Shown in pieces: positions 11,550 to 23,348 of a stretch of 64,000 bases of DNA. Both the position numbers and the translations under genes were made by a program. Positions within the stretch are counted from its first letter, which is position 1. Each line of letters starts with the position of its first letter. This stretch comes from Apium graveolens. Taxonomy: Eukaryota > Streptophyta > Magnoliopsida > Apiales > Apiaceae. The stretch covers positions 224,833,275-224,897,274 of the forward strand of contig NC_133649.1 of NCBI RefSeq assembly GCF_009905375.1, read 5' to 3'. The notes under the pieces are model-generated. The model did no database searches, had not been told where the DNA came from, and saw only the letters and a list, made by a program, of their open reading frames with translations.

Positions 11550-13271
11550 TGTTAGGTCCCAATGTGTTTGTAGAAGGGGGGTTGAATACAAACAATACCA
11601 AATAATCGAATTAAATACGGAATAAAAATGTGAAACAAAATTCAAGTTAAATAAGAATATTATTAAACTTGAAAGGTGTTACAACAACTGTATCGATTAC
11701 AAGGAATTAATCTCAAATTAATTATTACAAATCTAGAATAAATTTGACATGAACTTTTTCTATTTTTGCAATAAACAGATTCAAATGCTAAACGTAATTT
11801 GAGATTAAGTTCTAGGGATTTTGATCCGCTAGATTGTTACACAAGAACAAGATAAAGATTTCTAGTAGTTTGGATTTAACTTTACAAACTAGAAATTTGA
11901 TCTTGAAATTAGCAGAGAATATAAAATATTGTAGGCGGCTGCTTCTGTGTTCTTGAGTTGTATTTTTGATAGATGGAATGACTTCTGCTGCTTCTCTTCT
12001 TTTTAAACTAATCAACAAACTTGAATGAACTTGAGTGACAATAGGTGAGACAATCCAATTGTACTAGCAAGACAATCTGTTGAACTGGAGAGACTTTCGG
12101 TATGACTATTGTTTGTACTAGCATGACAATCTGATTGAACTAGTAAGACAATCCTCTTCCAGTGTAACTTTCGGTAAGACAATTATTTGTACTAGCATGA
12201 CTTTCGGTATGACTATTGATTGTCATACCGATTGTCATATTAGTACAATCAGATTGTCTTGTTGAATTTAAATAGATTTTAATCCAATTTAAATTCTAAA
12301 AATCCTTAATATTAATTCTGAATTAATTAATCAATTAATTCAATTAATAAATAAATTAATCTTTGCAGATATAATTTATTTTCTTAATTAAATTATAAGA
12401 CTTAATTAATTAATAGAGAATTAATACTAATCTTGAGCAGCAACCATTCTTCTGAATATCTTCTGAAAATCACTGAAAATTATGAATCAATTCCACCACT
12501 TCAATGTTGACACTCAATGTACTGTCTGGTTCATGAGTGACTAACTTCCACGACGTTTCTTCATGTCTTGATTTTGATACTTGATTTTCTTCAGATTAAA
12601 TCCTTGTAATTATCTGATACCCTGACAAGATCTCTGTCACTTGATTAAATCCACAATCTTGATTTATATCACTGAGGCATGATCAATTTCTTGAACTTCT
12701 TCCAGTGAATAAATTCTTCAAGTCTGTAGATGAACCTTGTTTCTGAATCCTTTGACAGATATTACTTTGCGAGATCTCTTTGACGGTAGATCCACTATTT
12801 ACTTATTACATTCTTATTTGAGTTGAGTTAAATCCTCGAATATGCAAATAGGCTATAAAATATGCCTTACATTTATATAATAGCCCAAAAGAACCAGTGC
12901 TAATAGAATCCCAATAGAACTCGAATTCTAAAAATCAGATTCTGAAAATCCGCACCCAGGCGACCGCCTCTTCCTTCCAGGGGGGCGCTTGCTACCAGGA
13001 GGTCGCCTGCTCTCATCAGGCGGGCGCCTGCAACCCTTCTGGAAAAATTATTATTTTTCTTCTATTTTTGCTGAATTCTTCGCACATCAACTCGGGACTG
13101 ACTCTAAGCACTTTCTTAAGCTTATTTTGATGAAATCCACCTATCTAAGCAAGTTATACCCTGAAATGCAAAAACACTCGAAAACACGTCAAATACACAA
13201 AATACTCGAGTTCAAGACACCAATTCAAGCCGTTATGAAACGTTCTAAGTGGTATAAAATGCCACTTATTA
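11550..13271 (-). repeat. Copia-2 5' LTR (about 1.7 kb)
   Basis: The PBS-side end is clear (TGTTAGGTCCC at 11550). The distal end is placed at 13271, where the sequence CCACTTATTA matches the end of the related LTR at 14159 (CCACTTATCA), so the minus-strand start would be TAATAAGTGG instead of TG. A minus-strand TATA box (TATATAAA, 12879-12872) fits an LTR promoter. It contains a cluster of imperfect repeats (12050-12270) and a GC-rich patch (12950-13040). The distal boundary is an inference. Confidence 0.6.
12050..12270. repeat. Imperfect tandem repeats in the Copia-2 LTR
   Basis: Motifs such as ACTTTCGGTATGACTATTG and TTTGTACTAGCATGAC recur three times each. An inverted copy of the motif near 12215-12260 closes the block. 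Unit length varies from about 40 to 75 bp. Confidence 0.7.
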
Positions 13272-13347
13272 AACCTATGCTAGCATGGCAAGTTTTAAAC
13301 CTCTATATTCACATTTGCTTCAATAGAGATTAACACGCTATCTTATA

Positions 13348-14159
13348 TGTTAGCTACGCACATAGGACGAATAAGCACAACCAATACTAAGATATCAATC
13401 AATCACCACACACCAAGATATTGAAATAAATTAACTATAGAAATCCATAAGTAAATCCGTTAGAACCCCACGATAACGATTAGTTAATAACCGAACTCAT
13501 CGTTACCATGTGTTCCAATGAAAGCATGGTATAAAAACTAGATCTTTATAAACTGAATAATAATCAAAAGTAAGTTAACAAGAGTGTAAGGTTCAAATGA
13601 ATAAAAAAACAAGCATACAATGTTACAATTTAAGCAAAGAATCACAAGTAAAGACATGATCTTCTTCTCCTTCATTGTATTGTGCCATTAGGTCTTTGTA
13701 CTGCTCTCTCCTTATTCTCCTTGTTCTTAAAAACGTCTTCAAATGGATTTATATATAAGCCCAATATGATCTGGAGTATGAAAAATCATTATAATATTGC
13801 AATCAGGATTCTGTAATCCCGACCCAGCGCGGCCGCCCCGCATACCAGTGCGGGCGCGCTCGCTTTCTGACAAATGGGCACGACCACTCCCAAGACTAGC
13901 GCGGCCGCCCCGACCTTCTGGAATTTCTGATTTTTCTTGTTTCCTTGACTTCAATTGCTGGTTTTTTTGTGCTAATTCCCGAGGCTCCATCCTAACACCC
14001 TTTTAGCATATAAACAATGTAAAATCTATTCCTTCTTCCAAATATACCCTGAAATGCAAAACACTACAAAAACACATCAAAAACATAAATAACTTGAGTA
14101 CAAATCACCAATTAGAGCCTTTATAAAGCTTTCTAAGTGGATATAAATTCCACTTATCA
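13348..14159 (-). repeat. LTR-like sequence related to the Copia-2 LTR
   Basis: The last 370 bases (about 13790-14159) run parallel to 12900-13271. The shared features are a GC-rich patch, a TACCCTGAAATGCAAAA block and a terminal hairpin (TAAGTGGA / TCCACTTA). A minus-strand TATATAAA (13755-13748) is in the equivalent place. TGTTAG at 13348 could be the other end, giving about 812 bp, but no target duplication flanks these ends, so this boundary is weak. Solo LTR or truncated element are both possible. Bases 13272-13347 hold nothing I recognise. Confidence 0.55.
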
Positions 14160-14488
14160 ATCTTTGACCTATTAACATATCCTGTATTATAGCCATTTTT
14201 GCTGTCAGAGTTATACTGTGCCTTTGCCTTCCAGCTGCTGTCCTTGTTGGATGTCTGTCCCTTGTTTTTGAAGAATTTTGGCTTTATTACTCTAATGTTA
14301 GAGAATTTCCTTGCTAAGTAAGCCATGGACTAATCTAACTCATTCAGTTCATCCAAGGTATAGAATTCATCCTCTTCAAGTTCAAGAATAACTTGCTTCT
14401 GTGGTTCCTTGTTCTTTTGCTCATTACTTGACACAACTGGAGTCCGGATTTCTAGTTCATTATTAGATGACTGACTGATATTAACAAC
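14160..14488 (-). pseudogene. gag: SIRE-type gag fragment
   Basis: Minus-strand translation gives an acidic EEDEFYTLDELNELD block, an in-frame TAG (14332-14330), then SMAYLARKFSNIRVIK and a basic segment. This matches the linker between capsid and zinc knuckle in the Copia-2 gag (YSLEELEQLEDESMAQIVKR). Both ends are cut by LTRs: SIRE-A begins at 14489 and the LTR-like sequence ends at 14159. It is the target into which SIRE-A jumped. Confidence 0.75.
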
Positions 14489-14532
14489 TGTTAGGTCACA
14501 CAACACTATAGAAGGGGGTTGAATATAGTGTT
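14489..14532 (-). repeat. SIRE-A 3' LTR, distal end
   Basis: The plus-strand start TGTTAGGTCACACAAC is the reverse complement of the SIRE-B LTR end at 58470. No PBS follows toward 14488, as expected for a 3' LTR. Gypsy-1 interrupts it after 14532. Confidence 0.85.
14528..14532. repeat. Target site duplication of Gypsy-1, left copy
   Basis: GTGTT is repeated at 28476-28480. The SIRE-A LTR sequence is continuous across the two copies. Confidence 0.93.
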
Positions 14533-14541
14533 TGTAACACC

Positions 14542-14567
14542 CCCAGATCCGGGGTCGGGGATCCGGG
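14542..14567 (-). other. LTR-terminal hairpin of Gypsy-1
   Basis: Stem CCCAGATCC / GGATCCGGG (one wobble) with an 8-base loop, nine bases inside the LTR end. The same hairpin is at 24394-24419. Equivalents occur in Gypsy-2 and Gypsy-3. Confidence 0.7.
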
Positions 14568-15348
14568 TCGTCACGAGTTCCATTTCCCTTAATAACACCC
14601 AATCTTAATAACTACTCAACTCCTCTGTACTGTGACCCCACAATAAACACACACACCACACGTTATAGTCTCAGAGATGAACATCCAAAAAATAACCACA
14701 AGTCATTTTATTCCATAATTATCTGCCAATACACCTTAAAAGGTTTTCTGAATAAATTTACATTTCTTTGCCATTATTACAATTCATAAATATAAATAAA
14801 TCTGGTACATCAAAAGTTGAAAGCCTAGCCTATTGGTAGTTCCTACCTCGGCTACGGCGGCATCAATGCTTCTAGAAAACTGCGGAACGTCTCCTACTCG
14901 CTTGCGAATCGGGAGCTTGGTTCTGTTCATCTTTTCTATCTGTTGTTGTGTGATGAAGAAATAAAGCAAGGGTGAGCAGCAAGCCCACCAAAATAATATG
15001 TATAATGATTTACAATATATGAGCCTACTCATAATACTCATGAAAGTCTTGGTCAAAAGAAATGAACCAAGTTTGATATCTTAATGCGATGAAGTCGCAA
15101 AATATTCAGTATATATACATATATACTTTTCAAAATATTGGAAGTCCTCTTCCATGCATAATATACACAAAGTCCCAGTGTATAACTGTATAAAAAAAAT
15201 ATCGTTGCAAGGTGATCTCATATATCTAACCTTGTCTCAACGTTTTTCTGAAAATCTTTGTCATTCATAAGACAATTATTAATTAGATATAAGTTTAAAA
15301 GATGAAGTTATAAGATACCCCAATATACTTATATCTTTCCCAAATACT

Positions 15349-15461
15349 ACTTGAACTACCACTGTTCAAGTTATAATTAGCTTCAAAAGTTCATCACATA
15401 GATGAGACTACAAGACAAGATTTGAATAGATTCAATCTTTGAATATCATTATAAATAATGA
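15349..15461. other. Hairpin cluster in the Gypsy-1 LTR
   Basis: Three inverted repeats lie within 113 bases: 15349-15371 (ACTTGAAC / GTTCAAGT), 15417-15439 (10 bp with one bulge, two-base loop) and 15446-15461 (TCATTAT / ATAATGA). All are kept in the second LTR about 9.85 kb further on. Confidence 0.7.
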
Positions 15462-15704
15462 AGCTACGAGATACTTCATTAAGTCCCGATATATAAATAT
15501 ATTCATATATATCTCCCATACATTTCCTGAAAACCTCTGTCATGTAAAGTATGAACAGAGTTGCAATATCCAATGAATTTGGAAGGAAAAGAATTTTGGC
15601 ATAAACCAGATATCTTGCTGATCAGGCAAAGATACCAATAAGTAACCTTTTCTACTAGTAGATGGATGAATCCCCCACCGGTCATCACCCTGGCCACATA
15701 AGGA

Positions 15705-15800
15705 CCTTGTGCTGGACCGCCACCCGGCCTCTTACGCGTTGATGGACTGCCACCCAGCCACTTACACTTTGATAGACCGTACCCCGGCCTGTCGCTTATG
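15705..15800 (-). repeat. Three-unit GC-rich tandem repeat in the Gypsy-1 LTR
   Basis: Imperfect units of about 30-33 bp each contain GGAC(C/T)GCCACCC(G/A)GCC or a close variant followed by a TTAC and TTGAT tail. The array sits next to a block (TCTACTAGTAGAAAAGGTTACT-like, minus strand) that is also present in Gypsy-3 next to its own three-unit array. Confidence 0.75.
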
Positions 15801-16507
15801 CCGACTCAATTAGATGGGCTTACTTCCCGAACATTGGGCAAGTAATCAATTCATTTATCAAAACAGCAACCTTGTTGCGAATATAAAATACACCATAGAG
15901 CCGGATCCCTCAGGTTTTGAGCGAGTATTTAAATCCCCTTAAAAGGAAGATCTTAAATATAAAAATGAGTTTTGGGATCCGCTCTAACTTTTAAAAATCA
16001 TTTTGAAGACTCGAAAACACTTTAAAGAGTGTTTGGAGTAAAACTGATTTAATGAAATAAATCAGTCCCGATATATTAGAAAATATCTGAATATTATTAT
16101 TTAAATAATATTCTCATAAAGAATTATCTTTATAAAAATAATTGAAGTAGAAGTATTAAAACTTATACTTGAAATAAACATTAAATAACCAAAGATATAC
16201 TTATATGAAAGTATTATCTTTATTTGAATAATCGAAAATAAGTTTGATTATTAACACTTTATTCTCTAATGAAATAAAGAATATATTTCAGTAATAAGCG
16301 GAGTCATAATACCTCGAATGAATATTATAAATAATATTCATTAAATAAAATAAATGAGTCATACAACCTCAAATGAATATCCAAGTAATATTCACTAATA
16401 ATATAAACTGAGTCATAAGCCCTCGAATGAATATTCAAATAATATTCAAATAATAGAATAAAGGTATCGAATAAACCTTATTCGATCCATAGTTTTAAAA
16501 ACTATAT

Positions 16508-16552
16508 CCATATATATATATATATAAATAAATATATATATATAATATACTC
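16508..16552. repeat. AT microsatellite in the Gypsy-1 LTR
   Basis: This is a run of TA dinucleotides broken by AAATA. The corresponding tract near 26360-26398 has a different number of units, as expected for slippage after insertion. Confidence 0.9.
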
Positions 16553-18624
16553 GGGAACATCGACTCCCGGTTTAGAAATATGTTCACCTTTTATCCCCTA
16601 TACTAAGGGTATACGCAACTACTTGCTTATTTCTAGCATAGGTATTATGCAACTATAAGCATTGAAATCAACAGATAGATAACCAGATTACGAAACAGAC
16701 ATGCATATATACCATATTAGCCTGCTCCAATATATCGCAAAATTTGCTAATAACAATCATGCAATATCACAAGATAATGCATATACATATATTTACATCA
16801 CAACAACAGTATAACGGGTAGAAAACTTGCATGAGCGACTTGGGGTGATAAAAGGCTCGGGACGAGTCTGGTAACCTATAAACAACAAGTAAGTTGGAAT
16901 TAAACCAAAATCACTTGTAAATCTATACTTTAACTAACTTAGACTCTAACGCTTGATTTGCGCTCACTGATTTGCTTAAGTCACTCGGGTACCCTCGGCT
17001 CCACCATTTTTAATAATTTAACCTTTACGAGTTTTAAAGCGATTCCATCGCGAGTGTCTTACCAACTGCCTAACACACTTACCATAAATTTTTCATACAT
17101 TAATTAACCCTTTTTGGTCTTTAACCTATGTTTCAAGTAAGGCGAGGGAAAAAGTTTCATTCGCGAAACGCCGTTACTTGAAACGGTCGTTTCTCCTAAA
17201 CCATGTATCGGAATCGAACGAACTACATATCAAAACGAAGCTCGTAACATGAGCTATCTAAACATGGAAGTGGTCATATTCTAGAAGGGGGTTCTCGGGT
17301 CCTAATGCCATGCACAAAAACAGTCCAAAGAAAATCGGACGTTACGACGGCTATGTTTACGCGATTTCCAAATTTTAAACCTTTCAAAACCAACCACAAA
17401 CCAACCTCAAATCCAACATACAACCAACACCCATCCTTATCACATCATAACAATCCCAACCAATTCAATTTAATCATTCATACTTATGCCTAAACTTAAC
17501 TTTAATCATACTTAAGTTCTTTTAAATCAAAACCACAACAATTACCATTCCATTTCACTACCATTCCAAATCCCAAACTCTAAATCATAACAACAAGCTA
17601 CAATATCATCCTACTAATCAAAATCATCTTATAATATATAGGAATCTAGGGTTTGGAGATGGTATACCTTCCTTGAAGTGGTGGGAGGAGCTAGGAAGCC
17701 TTAAGAAGCTTTGAGAAGTCTTAAGAATGCTTGGATCTTCAAGAAAAACAAGAAAAATTTCAAGTTAAAAACTTGAAAACACTATTCATTGTCTTCTTCT
17801 TTGATTAAATGAAGAAGATTGAGAAGGAATTAATGGCTTAAACTCATGATATAGTCCTAACTAAGCATGAAGATGATTAGGGAATTATCTTACCAATTTA
17901 GGAGGCTTGGATCTTGAGTTTTGAAAAATCTTGCCTTTAAAATGCTAAAAAGCCGAGAGCTCTTCAAGAACAAGCCTTGGTTGCTTTTTGATTTTTGATG
18001 AAAATGATTTTTACTTGGCTTGGTTGACTTGTTTTTGTGTTTGCTTTAGTCAATTACCTTCTTGCCCTTGAATTTGTGTGGTTCTCTTTCAACCACACCT
18101 CCTTCCTTCCCTTGTCATGCTTATGTCATCCTCATGATGTCATCCTCCCTTCCTTGTCCTCTTTCTATTGATTGGATGACATCATTCCCACTAATCCCTT
18201 TGATTAGCTTTTAATTGTTTGCCTAATGACCGCTGATCTGTTATACGGTTCGCTTAACTTTCGTTCTCGTTTATCGTTTGAGGGATCATACCCGGGATCT
18301 TATTACTTAGGTTCCCTTAACCTTTCTCAATATATTGTATTCCTTCTATGATCCTCTCTTATAATCCTTTAATTTAAATCCTTTTTATCCTGTTATCTTA
18401 TACTCAATTCTCTCCGTATCTTGTGGATTTCCGGGAAAAATCAAAGTGTTCGGAATTGGATTCTGACGATCTTTACATACACTTATATACCACATAGAGT
18501 ACTAATAATATCCCATAAGATCAATAACAGAACCCCTACATAGCGTGGCATGAAAAGTTTTCTCGTTCAGCAAAAACACTATTCATAAGGGTTTCAAAAT
18601 TTCTCAAAAATTGGGGTTATTACA

Positions 18625-18637
18625 GTCTCCCCTCCTT
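18625..18637 (-). other. Polypurine tract of Gypsy-1
   Basis: The minus strand reads AAGGAGGGGAGAC directly before the TGTAAT start of the 3' LTR. The preceding GGAATCCTTTT block is shared with the other two Gypsy elements. Confidence 0.85.
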
Positions 18638-18639
18638 AA

Positions 18640-19410
18640 AAGGATTCCGTCCCGGAATCAGATAGAAAACAAATGGGGATACTTTCTTAGCATTACACTT
18701 TCTAACTCTCGAGTCAATTTTCCCACATTGTGGTTCTACCACCAAACTCTGCCTAGTTTGATAATCCTTCTCCTAAGCACTTGTTCCTTTTCACTCTATA
18801 ACCCTTCCTGGTTGCTCCATATAGGTTACGTCGGGTTGCATATCTATGCGCTCATATGCCTCTATTTATCTGGCATCTGAATTACACTTCCTTAACATTG
18901 ATACGTGAAACACGTTACGACCTGCTACATGTTCGGGGTTAGGGCTAGCTCATATGCTAACTTCCCAAACGTCTTAATATATCCAAGGGTCCAACAAATT
19001 GTAGACTTAGCTTTCCTTTCTTTCCGAACCTCATCAATCCTTTCCAAGGGATACCTATATCATTACTAGGTCCCCTACTTCATACTCTTTATCCTTTCGT
19101 GTCAAATCAACATACTTATCATGTCCATCTTGGGCTACTACCAGCCGTCCTCTGATTAGATCTATCATATCCTTGGTCCTTTGGACTACTGCGGGTCCGA
19201 GCATCTTGCGCTCTACAACTTCATCCTAACATAAGGGAGATCGACATTGTCTTCCCTCAAGGATCTCATAAGGCGACATCTCGATAATGACATATGATCT
19301 ATTGTCGTAAGATAACTCAATCCGAATTAAGTGATCATTCCAAATTCTTTCAAGTCTATTGCACAGACTCTCATTATTGCTTTTAGCATTAGAGCTTCTG
19401 CTTCTCAATA
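18640..19410 (-). pseudogene. pol: Gypsy-1 integrase C-terminal relic
   Basis: On the minus strand short frames match Ty3/Gypsy integrase. A GPLDILRRLGKLAYEL-like stretch (about 19003-18950) corresponds to the GPFEILKKVGKLAYEL block of Gypsy-2, and MSPYEILEGRQCRSPLC (about 19280-19229) corresponds to the conserved MPLYEALYGRKCRSP block. Stops and frame changes separate them. The end nearest the LTR aligns with the chromodomain-like end of Gypsy-2, judging by shared nucleotide blocks. No functional integrase could be made. Confidence 0.7.
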
Positions 19411-22400
19411 CCCATTCTTTTCCAGTTCGTAATCGCTACTACCTTCCGTTCCTAATATTATACGGGTTATACTTTTGCTCGTTAGCGTTCTATAACCTTT
19501 TAATAACCACGTCAACCTTAGTATCACGAATGTGTTTCCATTCCGCATACTACCACCACTTTATTACTCCTTTTTCAGTTATTTCTATTCTCCAAAGTTT
19601 GATTAATCATATAGAAGTAAAGGAATTTGTTGAGAGATCACTATGATCATGAACACTTGTTATATCGCATAGTTAGTACAGAAGGTGGCCAGCCTTTAGT
19701 ACTTGACAAGCAATTAAACTAACATGTGGTATCCTACTAGGCTTCTATCACAAAGATAGATAGTCATTCGGCAATACCTCCCCTTCTGGAAGGGTTGTTC
19801 TTCTCAGCTTACATGAAATGAAAAGAAGAGAAAAGAACGAACTGAAGAGAATTGTATATATGAAAAAAATATACTGCCACAAAATATCTGGCTTGGAACC
19901 TACCTCTGAACTATAGAGGTTTGTCATAGGAGAACAAAACATATACGTATTTATATCAACATCAAGTATTATAGCATCGCATTTCACGTGCCTAAATATT
20001 TTCGCTATCCCGTCCATCATTCTATGGACCCATGCTCTTCCTCGAGCTTATACACAATTACCTTTGAAACTCCCTCGACATCGAAAATCGAATCTGGGAT
20101 CTCATTCTAGACATCATCGTTACTTGAATTCTATGCTTGCACCGCAACCTTCCTCGTATAATAATACGACTCTCTATTGATAAGAAAGAATAATAATTCA
20201 CTAGGTAGATACTCTACTTAATTAGTCTATCAATGATAACTTATACACTACCACGACCCGATTAGTGGTACTCAATCTCAACACCCATTCCAATACAACT
20301 CTCACGGTTATAATCAGCTCAATACTCGCAGAATCATTGCTGCCTTACTATGGTCCACCACTGACCTACTGTCGTCATTCATTTTCCATGAAGTCTTAAT
20401 AGCTAACCATACGGAGTCCATACATGTCGTATCAAATCCTTCTAAGGAGGTAACATAATCACCATTCATGATTCATGGAGTACACTCCTGATCCTGACAT
20501 ACATACATGACATGAAGCATATAAAATTGCAGAAGAGTTTCAATCAAAGCACCGATAGCAGGTTAATACCATTCTTAATCATATGCCTTCAATAGAAGAC
20601 TTAACTCAAAGGTTTGTTTGGTCCTTTTTGAAACATGGTTCTGGCTTATCTCAAGATAGGACCTTCTAAGATAGATAGCCCGTTCATGGCGATTACACGA
20701 ATTAAACCTTTACCAACTGCTATTACGGTTGGGTATTACACGGTCATCAGAAGGAATGTCAATCTTCCTAACCATAATCCAACCTTCACATTTTTTTAAC
20801 CATCATCACTGTATTCTTTTGGCACACGCGCCTATAATTATCCTCTTACCTTTAAAGTGTTGGCCACCTCTTTGGCCTTCCCTGATAGTAATAGTTCCTT
20901 ATAATCAATGTCTTTTAACCACCTTCAACTAAATTTTCTACCTCATTTCAATCACAGCTTATGTGAAGATGTTTTCCTTAACATCTGATAAGTAAAAAAA
21001 AAATCACCATTTTTCCATAAGTTGTTGCCTCAGTCTTTTAGAGGTTAATCACTGTCATGACTGACTCTCAATCATAATTAGAACATCTTTTATCTTAAGT
21101 CCTAATTGCCCTGAACAATTTCGACCATTACTGGTTCGATCCATACCTTCTCGTGGTTTAACACGTGCCTCACTTGGCATCAATATAATTACGTCATATT
21201 TCCTTTATCAACATTTTTATTCTTGAGAATTTCGAATATTTCCTTTCTCCTTGTAAAACCTCTAAGGTTATCCTTCAATCGTTCCTCCTGTACTCCCTAT
21301 ATACAGGGCATATCAAATACCATTTACTGATACTAGAACCATTGTCTATTTACTTCTGAAAAATTTCTCCACTGATCCTTAAAGGTTATTATTACCTTAA
21401 TCCTTTCCAATTCATACTGTCAAAACTCATACTATCCCTATTAAGGGTGAAATGCCAACCTTTATGCATTCCCCTAGGATTCGTTTTAAGTTATCGATGT
21501 TCTATCCTTAATTCCACCTTTAAAAAGGTACAAGCATCCTTCCATGGATAAATAAAGTCATATATCCCTGATAAGGGTATCTTATTCAATCATTTCCACC
21601 TCGATAGTCTATACCGAATTTCACAATAGCATCCTTATTCAAGTTAAGGTCAATCCACATGGCCTCCAAAAGATAAAAATGGTTATCCGCTTTTCTTTCC
21701 TGATTTGGTAATGATCACATGGATGATCTGGAAGATATTGGTCGTGTTCAACGTGAACTTCTTCTTAATAAATCCTTATTTACTTTTGTTGTTTATCTCA
21801 ACAGTCATCTCAATGTTGGGATATCTTTCATACCTGGCGTCTCCCTTCCTGGGTATCATGCCACCGGTCTTACACTTCACATTCTTGAAGGTCACTTCCT
21901 TCATCCAATTTTCCTAGTTTCTTACTTCCTTGTCTCCTCAGTCTATCCGCGTCTCACTATTTATCCTTCGAACTATCTCAATGTTTCCTCGAATCCTCCC
22001 AACTTAAAGGGGATAAAATATATGCATCTCTTATGCCTTCACCCATCAATTTTAACTCATGGTGAATCACCCTCATCCTGACGATTACTTACTTTTCTAT
22101 TTCTATTACTATGAGTCTTTAGGGTTTCCTCATACCCAACTCCCTTATCATTCCTCAAACTCTATTGCCTTTATATTCCTTTCCACTTCAGTTTCTTTTT
22201 ATTTTCCTTTCTCTTATCATTATTTCACAAACCAATCACAATATAAGCATTGATTTCAAACATCCCGTCATTCTGGATTCGTGTCCTCAGAACGAATCTT
22301 GACAACTTTTACAACTTAGATTCATAATTTATCATACTTGTCTGCCTTTGTTCTGGCTCTAAAGCTTTTACACTATCTCCTTATCTTTGGGAATTACTTT

Positions 22401-22499
22401 CCCAAAAACAATTGACTGGACTTAAATCAGTTTATTCTAACCTCTGGCTCCGTGCCTTTCTTGGTCTTTCACCAACGGGTGGTCTCTCTCTTGGGAGGG
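19411..22499. other. Gypsy-1 interior, no gene recognised
   Basis: By position this 3.1 kb should hold integrase core, RNase H, reverse transcriptase and protease. I find no FIDD/YVDD, DSGA or DAS motif in a sensible frame on either strand. The sequence is pyrimidine-rich on the plus strand and full of stops. It is either extremely decayed or replaced sequence. Confidence 0.5.
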
Positions 22500-22605
22500 T
22501 AAGTGACAAAAACAGTTCTTTTGAGATTCGTCAATCATTTAGAATCTCAAATGATTCCTATATTTCCTTTAGCCAGGCTCTTGCCTCGGCTGGGTCAGCT
22601 TGTTC
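22500..22605 (-). pseudogene. gag: Gypsy-1 gag relic
   Basis: The minus strand gives QADPAEARAWLKEI, a stop, then ESFEILND. This matches the DPxEAxxWLKEIEKxFxxL block at the start of Ty3/Gypsy capsid (in Gypsy-2, DPIKATTWLKEIEKAFVLV). The single stop replaces the expected lysine. Flanking sequence (22606-23348) shows no further domain. Confidence 0.7.
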
Positions 22606-23348
22606 CATGGAACTCTGAGAGCTTAGCGACTTAAAGGTCCTGAAAGAATTTCACACCACATTGTTTCCTCAAGGTGGTGGTTGGGAATAAAATATAAGTT
22701 CTGTTTAGACAGGTTCATGGATTTCCGTATAGGAGTACCGTCTCGGGTCTCCTTATCTCGCTCGACTTCTGCTGTCTTAGTCTAAATATTTCTTCCTACT
22801 CCCCATAATTGGGGTCATCTTTTAATTTAAAATCTTCATTTTCCACTTTATTATATTCCGGATTCTTTATATCTTAATCGCGACCTCCCTGATTATCACA
22901 TTCAAGGTTTGCCCCTAATCTTATTCCTTGTGGGGGCATATTACTTGGAAAATTTTGAGAATCTCCGGATATTTGTCTTACTTACTTTGCTTAAATCTTC
23001 CCCTCGTTTAGTCCTTGCACGATTGCAAATTATGAATTCTCAAGTTCGATAAACTTCATGACACTGTCTTAAGTGTTAATAGAGCAATTAACAATGTGAT
23101 TTTATCACAAACAAACTGATCTGAACTGAAATTAACGAATATATACATAACCCTTTGCTCGGGGGTACAACAACTGAACATATTAAAGAGGATTACATCA
23201 TATGAACTTATCGCTCCTATCCCAAAAGTACTACCATAGATAGTCATCTCGTCATTAAAACTAATCATTCATTACTTAGGCTAATCCTCCGAAAGCGTGC
23301 TACATGAAACCCTTGTTTGATTGCTCTGGCTCTGCACACTACCATGGA
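22606..23348. other. Spacer between Gypsy-1 gag relic and upstream ORF, no gene recognised
   Basis: About 740 bases without a convincing frame. By analogy with the 530-base spacer of Gypsy-2 it is likely untranslated leader plus the lost N-terminus of gag. Confidence 0.4.

Larger units (their letters stand above)
8478..13271 (-). mobile_element. Older SIRE-like Copia remnant (Copia-2)
   Basis: Minus-strand order: LTR (13271-11550), iMet PBS, gag with a long C-terminal coiled coil, then a protease relic that degenerates toward 8478, where Copia-1 is inserted. The rest of pol would lie left of the window or is lost. The gag architecture, with an acidic linker, zinc knuckle and long helical tail, resembles that of SIRE-B at the other end of the window. 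Confidence 0.8.
14533..18624 (-). repeat. Gypsy-1 3' LTR (4092 bp)
   Basis: It is near-identical to 24385-28475 and ends TGTAACACC / GGTTATTACA. It contains a terminal hairpin (14542-14567), a cluster of hairpins (15349-15461), a three-unit tandem repeat (about 15705-15800) and an AT dinucleotide tract (16508-16552) whose length differs from the other LTR. Confidence 0.97.

Noticed and set aside
13261..13271. Helitron 3' end (hairpin TAAGTGG / CCACTTA near an end)
   Set aside because: No CTRR terminus at the right distance after either hairpin (13271 or 14159). The TATA boxes and PBS-linked gag fit an LTR better.
14784..15056. 90- and 64-codon frames present twice (14784-15056 / 24636-24908 and 15503-15697 / 25356-25550)
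   Set aside because: Identity between copies follows from the LTR pair and is not evidence of coding. No known domain is present.
16508..16552. AT tract as a replication origin or matrix attachment site
   Set aside because: It is an ordinary dinucleotide microsatellite whose length differs between the two LTRs. Nothing else supports such a role.
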